DNA of 64,000 nt, taken from assembly GCF_001278115.1 (NCBI RefSeq), contig NZ_LIYD01000005.1:2455510-2519509 (forward strand), in the 5' to 3' direction. The translations under genes were made by a program, and so were the position numbers. This DNA is from Flavobacterium akiainvivens (lineage in GTDB: Bacteria; Bacteroidota; Bacteroidia; Flavobacteriales; Flavobacteriaceae). The notes beneath the pieces were generated by a model. It saw only the letters and a list, made by a program, of their open reading frames with translations, had not been told where the DNA came from and did not search any database. Positions 41,977 to 51,424 of the stretch are shown piece after piece. The stretch's first letter is position 1. Every line of letters begins with the position of its first letter.

Positions 41977-43689
41977 TTAGAATGCGGTGCTTATGGTTAG
42001 CGATAAACCGGTGCTTTCGGGCACAAAACGGCACACACCACCCACACACACAAGGCCACCACGCTGACGGCCATAGTTAGCCGCTATACGGGTTGCACCA
42101 ATGCGGTAAGCGCCGCCAAAGTTGTAGTAATGTATTTGCTTAGAGGCATCATCATTACCGTAATTATATATATCCCAGACATATAGCGAATACTTATCGT
42201 TAAGGTTAAGCTCTACCGTGGCGCCTGCCCAGTTCTTTTTATCGGCGTCGGCCCACATGTGTTCGCCCTCTACCCTTATTGATTTGTTCTCGGCAAAGTT
42301 GTAGGTAGCCTCAGCCGTAACAATGTTGGTATTAACCTTGTCGCCACCTTCCTGCCACTGCTTGTTGTAGTACTGCCTGATGTAGTAAAACGCTGTGTGC
42401 CAGTTTTCTGAAAACTGCTTGCGCAGCTCAAGGTTGTAATCAGAGAAGTATTTTTCGCCTACGCCAAATATGTTGGTATCATATTCGGCAGGGTTAAGGC
42501 GGTACTCGCCTGGCAGGTTATGCCACGATGAAAGGTTGATAGCCAGCTTAGTACCATACTTGCCACCCAACAAGGTTTCTTTGGCAAAGTCGTAGTAAAA
42601 GTCTATCTGCCCACCGGTTTCGCCGGCTTTCATGATGGTATTGCCCAAAAAGTCTACCTTGGTTTGTGCCTGGTACACATAAATATTAGCTAAGTTGCTG
42701 TGGTGCTGCTTAGTAAGTGCCGGCGTAAAGTTAAGCACCTTATCATTATAGTTAAGGCTTGAAGAGGTGGCATCTACATAAGTAGGCTCCCTCTCGCTCA
42801 GGAACTTAAAGTTTTCAGTGCGCCTTACGGTAGCATCAATACCCAGTCCGTCAGCACTATAGCCTGCGTTTAGCTGTATGGCGTTGCCGGGTTTCACAAA
42901 GTTGTTAGAAAGCCTGTTTTGTATGCTAAGTACGCCGTCTTCAGCCTTGTAGCTGTATTCGCCCGAGGCATAAAAAGCCCCGTTTATAAAGTTAAAGCGG
43001 CCGCTAAAGGCATTAGTAAGGGCATCAAAAGCCGTTATTCCGGCCGGAAGTTCCTCTTTTCTACCTACATAGCTCAGGCCTATAGAAAGGTCGCTTTCTT
43101 CAAACTTGAGTACTTTAGACAGGTTAAAGTCGCTGTCAAAGCCATAAATATCGCCATTTGCAACACCAAAACCACTACGCTGGCGACCGTAAAGCGCTGT
43201 TAGCCTTACATTTGCCGAAGGCCTCCACACTATGCGCCCCCCACGAAGGGCAGTATTTATGCCAAGGGCACGGTCTTCCCAGGCGCGCAGCAGCATACCG
43301 TTACCAAACTGTTCATAAAAATATCCGGCAGTAAACTCAAGGGTTTCAGTCTTATAGCCTGCATACCAAATACCTACGTTAGTACCGTCGAAACCGGGAT
43401 TGTAGTTTAGCAGTGCAGCAGGCTCATAGCTTTCGGCCTGTATACCGGCTGTAAAACCGCCCAGCTGGTAGTTTACCAAAAGGTAGTTGTTAGAACGGAT
43501 GGCCTCGCCGTTTATGGGCGCATCATGCTGGTTTACACCGGTTCCCTTATCATTAGTATACCACGCCGAGTTACTCTCAAAGCTGCCGTATATGCGGCCG
43601 TAGTCTTTTTTTTCCTGTAACGAATCAGATTCCTGGGCAAAAACAGGTGCAACGCCAAAGGGCAGTAGCAAGAACAGTATTTTTTTCAT
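41977..43689 (-). CDS. DUF6029 family outer-membrane beta-barrel protein
   Basis: 570 residues, signal peptide ending VFAQ. The body opens KDYGRIYGSFESNSAWYTND, then YLLVNYQLGGFTAGIQAESYEP and FTAGYFYEQFGNGMLLRAWEDRALG, the DUF6029 hallmark, with alternating strands to a C-terminal Phe as in outer-membrane barrels. Two close Cys near the end (GGLVCVGGVCRF) could form a disulfide. Function unknown. The downstream half of an operon with a TlpA-like gene 7 bases upstream; the same strand and redox partners suggest a shared role. Confidence 0.85.
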   Translation of the reverse strand: MKKILFLLLPFGVAPVFAQESDSLQEKKDYGRIYGSFESNSAWYTNDKGTGVNQHDAPINGEAIRSNNYLLVNYQLGGFTAGIQAESYEPAALLNYNPGFDGTNVGIWYAGYKTETLEFTAGYFYEQFGNGMLLRAWEDRALGINTALRGGRIVWRPSANVRLTALYGRQRSGFGVANGDIYGFDSDFNLSKVLKFEESDLSIGLSYVGRKEELPAGITAFDALTNAFSGRFNFINGAFYASGEYSYKAEDGVLSIQNRLSNNFVKPGNAIQLNAGYSADGLGIDATVRRTENFKFLSEREPTYVDATSSSLNYNDKVLNFTPALTKQHHSNLANIYVYQAQTKVDFLGNTIMKAGETGGQIDFYYDFAKETLLGGKYGTKLAINLSSWHNLPGEYRLNPAEYDTNIFGVGEKYFSDYNLELRKQFSENWHTAFYYIRQYYNKQWQEGGDKVNTNIVTAEATYNFAENKSIRVEGEHMWADADKKNWAGATVELNLNDKYSLYVWDIYNYGNDDASKQIHYYNFGGAYRIGATRIAANYGRQRGGLVCVGGVCRFVPESTGLSLTISTAF

Positions 43690-43696
43690 TTCGGGA

Positions 43697-44173
43697 TTAA
43701 AGCGTCTTCAGGGTATTATACAGTTCTTTTTCAGCACCCTGGCTGTAGCCGTTGTGCACATACACCACTTTTTTGTTTTTAACCACCACAGTATAAGGAG
43801 GGTTAGCTATACCCAATGCCCTTTTAAGGTCCTGGTTAGGGTCAAGCAGCACGCTGTAGGTCCATTTTTTACCTTTAATCATGGGCTTTACACGGGTTTG
43901 CGTGCGGGTATCATCAAGGCTTACCGCAATAACCTCAAGGTTAAGCTCTTTGGCCCATGCTTCATAATTTTCGCTAATAGCATCAAGCTCCTGTATGCAG
44001 GGTGCGCACCAGGTAGCCCAAAACACAAATACATACAGTTTATCCTGCTCTGTATAATCGTTCTTTACATTGTAGCTTTTGTTGTCTACATTTTTAAGAG
44101 ACACACTGGGCATTTCTTTCTGGGCATTAGCAATGCCGGTTGCAAATAATAACAACAGCAAAAATTTCTTCAT
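43697..44173 (-). CDS. TlpA-like thioredoxin-fold protein
   Basis: 158 residues. Signal peptide (1-17, GIANAQ). Thioredoxin fold with the active site WATWCAPC and the cis-Pro loop near GIANPPYTVVV. Exported TlpA-like proteins act as disulfide reductases or carriers in the periplasm. First gene of the pair with DUF6029, and divergent from a T9SS-secreted thioredoxin-like protein. Confidence 0.9.
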   Translation of the reverse strand: MKKFLLLLLFATGIANAQKEMPSVSLKNVDNKSYNVKNDYTEQDKLYVFVFWATWCAPCIQELDAISENYEAWAKELNLEVIAVSLDDTRTQTRVKPMIKGKKWTYSVLLDPNQDLKRALGIANPPYTVVVKNKKVVYVHNGYSQGAEKELYNTLKTL

Positions 44174-44458
44174 TTTTGTATGTATTTTTTAAGGTAAACA
44201 TTCATTGGCGGCAATATTAAAAAATTTTTAAGATACGCAGGCTATAAATGTGTAAATTTATAATCCTATGGAATTTGTAGAATTATAAAAATCAACATTT
44301 TAACAGTAAAATTGCATTTTTTACCTCTATTTTTTAAGAATTCTCTATCATCAAAAAAAATACTGCATATTTTCAAAGAATTCTTTTTTGATAACATTTT
44401 TTTTACATAATTTTCGCCCAATATTTAAAAACATAACTAACATTAAACTTTGGGATAA

Positions 44459-45913
44459 ATGAAAAAACTTTTACTCAGCCTTTTTATTGCTGCTGCAGGA
44501 TTTACTGCACAGGCACAAATTGCAGACGGCAGCAATGCTCCTGATTTTACAGCTACCGATATTAACGGTAACACACACACACTATCTGAATACCTTGCAC
44601 AAGGTAAAACAGTAATTATTGACATTTCTGCCACATGGTGTGGCCCTTGCTGGTCTTACCACGGATCTGGTGCGCTTGAAGACCTTTATATGTCTTACGG
44701 ACCGGGCGGATCTGATGAAGTAGTAGTACTGTTTATTGAAGGTGATGGCGCAACCACACTTGCTGACATACAAGGTACCGGAAACAACACACAAGGCGAC
44801 TGGACACAACACTCTCCATACCCTATTATTGACAACGCATCAATTGCCAATGCGTATCAGATTGCCTATTTCCCAACAGTATTCAGGATATGCCCTGAAG
44901 GAAAAGTATACGAAATAGACCCACTTACTGCAGCAGGCCTTAAAACTAACATAAACACCAACTGTGGTACTTTAGAAGGACTTGCAAGCCATGCTAAAGC
45001 TACAGCTATTGATGTTTATTCTTGCGAAGGTTCAGCGGTTGCTAAAGTTCAGGTTAAAAACTATGGCGGCAGCGCCATGACCAATGCAGTGCTTGAAGTT
45101 AAACAGGGCAATACAGTTGTAGGCACAAAAACATACACGGGTAACGTTGCTACATTTGCTTCAGCCACTGTAACATTTGACGCCCTTGACCTTGACCCTG
45201 AAGTAGAGTATACTGCATCTATAAGCACAATAAATACTGTTGCACCTGCAAACCAGACAATTGCCCAGGATAACTTTAATGTTACCCTTGCACAGGAAGG
45301 CAGCAATAACTTTGATGTAAAAATTTATACTGACAACTACCCAAGCGAAATATCTTGGAAAATAAGGAACAGCAGCAACACTGTAGTTGCCCAGGGTGGC
45401 CCATACCAGGCCGGTACTGCTGACCAATGGGGTGGCGGTGGCCCGGATGCCAACACAGTTAAATCTCATTATGTAAGCCTTGCCGATGCTGCAGCAGGCT
45501 GCTACACAGTAGAGCTTATAGATTCATTTGGCGATGGCTGGTCTTTAGGTAACACTCAGCACGGTATTGAAATTGTTTCAGACGGCGAAATAGTTTACAG
45601 CCAGTTTGTAGGCAACTTTGGTGCTTCATCTACAACTGCATCTGCATTTAGGGCAGACGGCACACTGGATAACAAAACTGTTAGCGTAAAAACATTTGCA
45701 ATGTACCCTAACCCTACAACAGGCATACTTAACTTTAGTACGCAGGAAACTGTAAGCGTATCTGTTATTGATGTTACCGGCAAAACTGTATTTACTGCTG
45801 CAAACATTAATGACGGCGACTCAATTAACCTGAGCCAGCTTCAAAAAGGCATGTATATTGCCCAGGTAAAAGGCGAAAAAACACAAACAACCGAAAAGAT
45901 AGTTATAAACTAA
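44459..45913 (+). CDS. T9SS-secreted thioredoxin-like protein
   Basis: 484 residues. Signal peptide (1-19), a redoxin domain (about 22-170) with ISATWCGPCWSYHG as the CxxC site and YFPTVFRICPEGKVYEI as the cis-Pro region, a CARDB-like beta domain (about 185-275), a beta module (about 280-395, GCYTVELIDSFGDGW) like that of the protease at 9186, and a type A T9SS tail (FAMYPNPTTGILNF ... KMYIAQV ... EKIVIN-type end). It would place a dithiol/disulfide oxidoreductase on the cell surface or outside, which is unusual. Redox direction unknown. Confidence 0.88.
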   Translation: MKKLLLSLFIAAAGFTAQAQIADGSNAPDFTATDINGNTHTLSEYLAQGKTVIIDISATWCGPCWSYHGSGALEDLYMSYGPGGSDEVVVLFIEGDGATTLADIQGTGNNTQGDWTQHSPYPIIDNASIANAYQIAYFPTVFRICPEGKVYEIDPLTAAGLKTNINTNCGTLEGLASHAKATAIDVYSCEGSAVAKVQVKNYGGSAMTNAVLEVKQGNTVVGTKTYTGNVATFASATVTFDALDLDPEVEYTASISTINTVAPANQTIAQDNFNVTLAQEGSNNFDVKIYTDNYPSEISWKIRNSSNTVVAQGGPYQAGTADQWGGGGPDANTVKSHYVSLADAAAGCYTVELIDSFGDGWSLGNTQHGIEIVSDGEIVYSQFVGNFGASSTTASAFRADGTLDNKTVSVKTFAMYPNPTTGILNFSTQETVSVSVIDVTGKTVFTAANINDGDSINLSQLQKGMYIAQVKGEKTQTTEKIVIN

Positions 45914-45937
45914 GCTTTTACAGCAATAACATTTAAA

Positions 45938-45978
45938 GCTATCGGAAGCAACCCTGCCTGCTTCCGATAGCCTTTTTT
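45938..45978 (+). terminator. Rho-independent terminator
   Basis: Perfect 13-base stem gctatcggaagca / tgcttccgatagc with an 8-base loop and six T. Confidence 0.85.
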
Positions 45979-46023
45979 ACTTAAAGAACACAACTTATAT
46001 TTTAACAATTACACTACTACAAA

Positions 46024-46767
46024 ATGAAAAAAATTATCCTTTTAGGCGCAATCCTGTTCGGAACTTTAACCCAGGCTCAAAACATTGCATACACTACCAA
46101 TAATGGTGCAACTATTGAAAACAACCAGGTTTTTACATTTAATACTGTTGATGCAGAGGCAGCAAAGCTTTTAATCAACCTTAAAAATAACGGCACAGAA
46201 ACATTTCGTTTTAAAATCCGTGTTGACGAAGTAATTGGCAATGAACTACCTACATTAGAAATGGGCCTACAGTTTTGCTTTTCAACACTTTGCTACACAG
46301 GCGTTGTTGCCGGCAACCTGTACCCTAATAATCCTGTAGCTCTTGCAGCAGGACAAACTAACGACCCTGCAGACCACTTTTTAAATACTTACGGAGGCAC
46401 AAACGGCGCAGCTGTTACCTACAAATTTACTGTAGTTGAAGTTAATGAAGCCGAAGAAATCATACAGGACAACCTGCTAAAGTTTACATACATTTACCAG
46501 CCTACCGCATCTATATCTGATTTTACAGCCCTGAAAAACATAGGGATAAGCCTTAACAGTACAGTAGTTAAAACACAACTTGATGTAACTGCAAATACTG
46601 CCGCTACACTACAACTGTTTGACGCTAATGGTAAAAAAGTAAAAACAGCAACCATTACCGAAGGAAACCAGAGTGTTGACCTTTCTGCACTTAGCAGCGG
46701 TATTTATTTTGCTGATTTTAAAACCACAGGTAACAAAACAGCAAATATTAAAATAGTTAAAAATTAA
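46024..46767 (+). CDS. T9SS type A sorting domain-containing protein
   Basis: 247 residues. Signal peptide (1-18, LTQAQ), a beta domain of about 150 residues (FTFNTVDAEAAKLLINLKNNGTETFRFKIRVDEV) with two Cys (FCFSTLCYTG), and a type A tail (ISLNSTVVKTQLDV ... SSGIYFADFKTTGNKTANIKIVKN). Surface or secreted. It lies between the T9SS thioredoxin-like gene and an Omp28 lipoprotein gene in the same direction. No enzymatic motif seen. Confidence 0.82.
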   Translation: MKKIILLGAILFGTLTQAQNIAYTTNNGATIENNQVFTFNTVDAEAAKLLINLKNNGTETFRFKIRVDEVIGNELPTLEMGLQFCFSTLCYTGVVAGNLYPNNPVALAAGQTNDPADHFLNTYGGTNGAAVTYKFTVVEVNEAEEIIQDNLLKFTYIYQPTASISDFTALKNIGISLNSTVVKTQLDVTANTAATLQLFDANGKKVKTATITEGNQSVDLSALSSGIYFADFKTTGNKTANIKIVKN

Positions 46768-46823
46768 GACACACTAATTTACAGCCCTTTAAACCCTAAA
46801 GAGTTACCTGTAATTGTTGGAAA

Positions 46824-47873
46824 ATGAAAAGATTAGTTACACTGCTCATCATTAGCGCACTGGCTTTAACCGGCTGCGAAAGCGATTATACAATACTGCC
46901 TTCGGCTAATGGTATAATTTTAACCGCAGACCGTTCTGTCACCGCAGTGGGAGAAGGCATTACCTTTACCACAAAAGACAATAACAACACAGATATTACT
47001 GCCGAAACACAGTTTTATGTAAATGATGAACCTATTGAAGGAAACATATTTACATCTGAAGAAGTAGGCGATTTTATTGTTAAAGCTATACGCCTTGGAG
47101 AAACAAGCGCTGCACTACCTATAAGGTTTCATGATGGCTCTGAAACAAACTTTGTAAAACGCCTTTTGATTGAAGACTACACCGGGACCTGGTGCGGATG
47201 GTGCCCTCGTGTGGCATGGGCTATAGAAAAGCTTCATACACAAACGGAAGACTTTGTACCCGTAGCCATACACAGGCCAAGCAGTAACCCAAGCAGCTCT
47301 GTTTATGACCCGTATAATTATGACACAACCGAGCTGGAAAACTTTATAGATATTCCCGGTTATCCTAAAGGCATGCTAAACAGGACAACAGAGTGGAGCG
47401 GCGAGCAACCGGATAACCTTGCACAGCCTGTAGCTTTTACGCAGGGTGAAAACCCAAGGTTAGGGCTTGCGCTGTCGCCGGTTGTAAGCAATGGCAGCAT
47501 ATCGTTAGATGTAAATGTAAAGTTTAGCAAAGACTTTACAGGGCTTAAACTGGTAGTATATGTTCTTGAAAATGGGCTTATATATGACCAGCATAACTAT
47601 ACCATATATTATGGCGGTGTTGACATAATTGAAGACTTTCACCACAACCATGTGCTGCGTGGCGTTCTTACACCACTTTTAGGCGAACCAATTGATGCAT
47701 CACAAACGGTAGTAAACAACACTTTTACCCGCACATTTAATATAGCCATGCCGGCTGCTGTAACAAATGCAGCAAACATAGAGTTTGTAGCATTTATAGT
47801 AGATGCGCAGGGCCGCGCCGTAAACGTGCGTAAAGCTGTTACAGGCGACGTTCAGGACTTTGAAGAACTGTAA
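46824..47873 (+). CDS. Omp28-related lipoprotein with thioredoxin-like motif
   Basis: 349 residues. Lipoprotein signal peptide (lipobox LTGC, Cys about 18). An Ig-like beta domain (about 22-105) precedes the Omp28-type domain with LIEDYTGTWCGWCPRVAWAIEKLH, a CxxC site, and PGYPKGMLNRT as the cis-Pro loop. Omp28 of Porphyromonas is a surface protein of uncertain role. Its presence with TlpA and T9SS thioredoxin-like genes makes this an envelope redox cluster. Confidence 0.88.
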   Translation: MKRLVTLLIISALALTGCESDYTILPSANGIILTADRSVTAVGEGITFTTKDNNNTDITAETQFYVNDEPIEGNIFTSEEVGDFIVKAIRLGETSAALPIRFHDGSETNFVKRLLIEDYTGTWCGWCPRVAWAIEKLHTQTEDFVPVAIHRPSSNPSSSVYDPYNYDTTELENFIDIPGYPKGMLNRTTEWSGEQPDNLAQPVAFTQGENPRLGLALSPVVSNGSISLDVNVKFSKDFTGLKLVVYVLENGLIYDQHNYTIYYGGVDIIEDFHHNHVLRGVLTPLLGEPIDASQTVVNNTFTRTFNIAMPAAVTNAANIEFVAFIVDAQGRAVNVRKAVTGDVQDFEEL

Positions 47874-47891
47874 TTTATTCACCATAAAAAC

Positions 47892-47917
47892 AAAAGGGCC
47901 GCTAAGCGGCCCTTTTG
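47892..47917 (+). terminator. Rho-independent terminator after the Omp28 gene
   Basis: Palindromic stem aaaagggccgc / gcggccctttt with a T run. Confidence 0.8.
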
Positions 47918-47939
47918 TTTTACAAACCTTATAGAAATA

Positions 47940-47967
47940 AAAAAGCCCTGAAATTCAGGGCTTTTTA
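47940..47967 (-). terminator. Rho-independent terminator after tRNA-Gly
   Basis: Stem aaaagccctgaa / ttcagggctttt; on the minus strand it lies 5 bases after the tRNA 3' end. Confidence 0.75.
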
Positions 47968-47971
47968 ACAG

Positions 47972-48044
<73 letters not shown>

Positions 48045-48171
48045 TTTTGTGGTTGCAAATATAACTAATATTTTTTGCGCCGTGCAAGCTTTTTCTAAAA
48101 AAAGTTAGAGGTTTAAATCATGGTGTTTTTAAAATATTTATTATTAATTTGTTATGCTTATACGCCCTTAT

Positions 48172-48612
48172 ATGTTTACAGTTAAAATCATATCACCTAC
48201 AGAGACTTTCGCCGTAAGGCACCCTGTTTTAAGACCCGGAAAACCCATTGAAACCTGCATTTTTGATGGCGATGCCCTGCCCACAACGGTTCATTTTGGT
48301 ATATTTCATGAATCTGGCCCCATTGCAGGCGTGGTATCTGTTTTTGAAGCGCCACATACATTTTTTACAGAGCAAAAACAGTTTCAGTTAAGAGGCATGG
48401 CGGTATTGGCCGAGTATCAAAAAACCGGCCTGGGAGAACAACTGGTACTGGCAGCCGAAGAATATGCCCGTAATAACAACGGACAAAGGATATGGTTTAA
48501 CGCCCGCGAAATAGCCATAGGTTTCTATCGCAAAATGGGCTATGAAACCACTGGGGTGGCATTTTCTGTAGGAGACATAGGCATTCATTATGTAATGCAT
48601 AAACCTTTGTAA
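48172..48612 (+). CDS. GNAT family N-acetyltransferase
   Basis: 146 residues from ATG 48172 (MFTVKIISPTETFAVRHPVLRPGKPIE), which is how this GNAT subgroup starts; the in-frame ATG at 48154 would add six residues. The acetyl-CoA region is LRGMAVLAEYQKTGLGEQLVLAAEEYA, and the end has YRKMGYETTG. Substrate unknown. Transcribed alone. Confidence 0.83.
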   Translation: MFTVKIISPTETFAVRHPVLRPGKPIETCIFDGDALPTTVHFGIFHESGPIAGVVSVFEAPHTFFTEQKQFQLRGMAVLAEYQKTGLGEQLVLAAEEYARNNNGQRIWFNAREIAIGFYRKMGYETTGVAFSVGDIGIHYVMHKPL

Positions 48613-48826
48613 TTCAGTAACATTTTATTACAAAATATTTAGCATGCGCTCTGCGCAACCGTTATTTATTCTTTGTATCTTTATTAAAGAATTAGTGGCC
48701 AGCCACACCTATCCGGCAAAAAAATCACCTGTCGTTGCTCGCGGAGCATATATTTTTACCTAAAAAGCCTATATCCGGGTTAGTGGTTTGTCATACAACA
48801 TTTTTGTATAACCAAAACAAACCATT

Positions 48827-50419
48827 ATGCGCAAACCGGCAATAATTGCTGCAATGGCTTTACTCACCTTTTTTACAACCACCTGTAAAAATGCCGTAGC
48901 CACCAGCGAAAAGACTCCCACACAGGCAAACACAGCTCATCTTAAAGATACGTCATTAGCATTTAATGAAAATTTGCTTGCAGAACACTCTCAGGAGGTT
49001 TTGGCATTCTACAAAGCCAATAACAACAAAACGGTATGGATTAAACCTGAAGACCGTAAGGCTATTATTGCTGCTGTGGCAGATGCCGGCAGCGACGGCC
49101 TCCTGCCGGAAGAGTATAACCTGCACTACCTTCAAAACTTTGAATCGTTAAAATCAGTTAGTAAAGAAGACTGCATGCGGTATGACCTGATGCTTACCGA
49201 ATCGGTATCTAAACTGTGCAGCCATTTGTTTAAGGGCAAGCTTAAGCCATCTCAGGTATACCACGACTGGGCACTGGCACCCAAGAAATTTGACGCAAAT
49301 AAGCTCCTCTCAGAAGCTATTGAAAAACACAATATCCCTGAAATTATAAACCGTTGCAGGCCACGCCACGCTACTTATGAAGCCTTACGCAACAGCCTTA
49401 GTTATATCAATAGCCTGCCGGAAGACAACATACCGGCAATAGCATTCACAAAAGACATTACCCTTAACGATTCTGCCGCCTCTGTAGGCATTATAAAGCA
49501 ACGCCTGGTTTATTGGGGCGACCTTGATAAGGAAAGCGCCACAGGCAATGTATTTGATAAAACAACCCAAAATGCGGTTAAAAAATTCCAGGTACGCCAC
49601 GGCCTGAGTACTACAGGAAAGGTTGATAAAGCCACCGCCGAAACACTTAATGTAACCCGGCAGCAGCGCCGCGAACAGCTCATTGCCAACCTTGAGCGCT
49701 GGAGGTGGTTTCCGTATGATTTTGGCGAAAGGGCTGTAGTGGTTAACATCCCAACGTTTAGCATGTGTGTATTAGAGAATGGTAAAGACACACTGCAAAC
49801 GTATCGTGTAGTGGTGGGCAAGCCGGACAGGAGAAGCCCGGTACTGCATTCGGTTCTAAACAACCTTGTAATTAACCCTACATGGACAGTCCCCCCCACC
49901 TATCTTAAAAAAGACCTGGTGCCCGCTGCACTAAAAGATACCGCCCATTTTGCCCACCTCAACATGAAAATCATGTACAAAGGCGAAGAAATACCGGTAA
50001 GCGAATGGGATGCTGAAAAAGCCGACCACTATGTATATGTACAATCGCCCGGCGACCACAATTCATTAGGCAGGATAAAATTCAATTTCCAGAACGGGTT
50101 TTATGTGTACCTGCATGATACCAACCATAAAGAATATTTCCGCAAAGGTTATCGCGCACTCAGTTCAGGCTGTGTTAGGATAGAAAACCCGTTTAAATTA
50201 GCCGGGTATGTATTGGAAAATGAAAATGCCGGATGGACATCAGACGCCGTGCAGGAAATGGTGGCAAGTAACGAAACGCAAAGTATTGGCCTAAAAAAAA
50301 CCATCCATGTGCACCAGCTTTACTGGACCGCATGGATGGATAAAGACGGGCTGCAATTCAGGCCCGATATTTATAAGCTTGACAAGATACTTTACAATAA
50401 ATTATCCGGCAAAAGCTGA
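48827..50419 (+). CDS. L,D-transpeptidase family lipoprotein
   Basis: 530 residues. Lipobox-like FTTTC places a lipidated Cys near residue 20. Domains: a scaffold region (about 50-220), a peptidoglycan-binding-1 domain (about 225-285; QRLVYWGDLDKES, TQNAVKKFQVRHGLSTTGKVDKATAETL) and a YkuD catalytic domain with LHDTN and RALSSGCVRIENP, catalytic Cys449. This build is like YcbB/LdtD, which makes 3-3 crosslinks in peptidoglycan. It is convergent with a second L,D-transpeptidase gene and shares 18 bases with it. Confidence 0.9.
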   Translation: MRKPAIIAAMALLTFFTTTCKNAVATSEKTPTQANTAHLKDTSLAFNENLLAEHSQEVLAFYKANNNKTVWIKPEDRKAIIAAVADAGSDGLLPEEYNLHYLQNFESLKSVSKEDCMRYDLMLTESVSKLCSHLFKGKLKPSQVYHDWALAPKKFDANKLLSEAIEKHNIPEIINRCRPRHATYEALRNSLSYINSLPEDNIPAIAFTKDITLNDSAASVGIIKQRLVYWGDLDKESATGNVFDKTTQNAVKKFQVRHGLSTTGKVDKATAETLNVTRQQRREQLIANLERWRWFPYDFGERAVVVNIPTFSMCVLENGKDTLQTYRVVVGKPDRRSPVLHSVLNNLVINPTWTVPPTYLKKDLVPAALKDTAHFAHLNMKIMYKGEEIPVSEWDAEKADHYVYVQSPGDHNSLGRIKFNFQNGFYVYLHDTNHKEYFRKGYRALSSGCVRIENPFKLAGYVLENENAGWTSDAVQEMVASNETQSIGLKKTIHVHQLYWTAWMDKDGLQFRPDIYKLDKILYNKLSGKS

Positions 50420-51088
50420 TTTATACGTTTTAGTTGGGTGATAAATAAACAGGCAAGACTTGTCTTTTATCAGGTTTATAACCTCGGCAGTCAGGTTGTT
50501 TGGCAGTGCAGGGCATCCCTGGCTGCGGCCCAGGCGGTTGTGCTGCTTAATAAAGTTTTCGCTTACATAATCAGCAGCGTGCATAACCACTCCCCTGCTG
50601 CGGGCATTGCTGTTGGCACCCTCAAGGCCGTCAAGCTTTAGTGAACGTCCGTGCTTACCTACATATATTTCGCCTGTAGCATAAAAACCAAGGCTGCTTT
50701 TGTTAGAGCTGTTGGCATTACTAAAGCTGGTTGCAAACTCATCGCCACTGTTACGGCCGTGTGCCACAAGTGTATTATATACTACAGTGTTGGTAGCCAT
50801 ATCAATTATCCAAAGGCGCTTGGTGTTAGATGATTTACTAAAATCAACTACCGTAAGCAGGTCTTTTTTAATCTTGCCAAGGGCTTTAAGCTTATTATAC
50901 CCCTTAAAAGCCATTGAAAAACAATCCATGCCCGGCATATTGCCCGAGTGTGATTTAATGTTGTTGTACACCACCTCAGTCTCGCTTAGCGTTTCAACTT
51001 TAGCTACAGTAGCGGTAGCTTTTTTAGGCGCTGATGTGTTTAAAGAAAAGAACAAAAATAAAACTGATGCAAAAAAGTTGTAAACCAT
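50402..51088 (-). CDS. murein L,D-transpeptidase catalytic domain (YkuD_2) protein
   Basis: 228 residues with an N-terminal signal peptide or anchor (about 1-19). The catalytic region resembles the YkuD_2 family: VVYNTLVAHGRNSG, SLGFYATGEIYVGKHGRSLKLDGLEGANSNARSRGVVMHAADYV and GRSQGCPALP with the likely catalytic Cys. Its role in peptidoglycan is inferred. It overlaps the first L,D-transpeptidase gene tail to tail by 18 bases. Confidence 0.88.
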   Translation of the reverse strand: MVYNFFASVLFLFFSLNTSAPKKATATVAKVETLSETEVVYNNIKSHSGNMPGMDCFSMAFKGYNKLKALGKIKKDLLTVVDFSKSSNTKRLWIIDMATNTVVYNTLVAHGRNSGDEFATSFSNANSSNKSSLGFYATGEIYVGKHGRSLKLDGLEGANSNARSRGVVMHAADYVSENFIKQHNRLGRSQGCPALPNNLTAEVINLIKDKSCLFIYHPTKTYKSAFAG

Positions 51089-51424
51089 TGTAAAATTTTA
51101 GTTGTGTTTTTAACCCGGCAGCTAAATAAGTTAAGAAATTCTTAAAATCCAAAAGCAACAGTGTTAAAATCAAATATTTAACATTTATCATTTGGCAGGG
51201 CTGCAATGCAGGCGGTGCCGTTCTCACTTCATTTCTACTTTCTACAACGGGTTAAAAAAGCGGCTTATTGCCCTGAGTTAAAATTTTAAGAAAAAAATTT
51301 TAGCGCTCCTTAACTAAACTTAACCCTTTTACAATACCCAAACTGCATATTTTATAGTAAATTTATGCCGTTTTCGGCTACTTACTAAACGAAAACTGTG
51401 CCAAAAATTCTTAATATCCTGAAA
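51089..51424. other. divergent intergenic region upstream of gpmI
   Basis: 336 bases, AT-rich. It must hold the minus-strand promoter of the YkuD_2 gene and the gpmI promoter; a TAAATTTA sequence at about 51358-51365 is a near match to the -7 element for gpmI. An in-frame GTG at 51398 could extend gpmI by nine codons, but the family start is ATG 51425. No gene or repeat seen. Confidence 0.5.
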
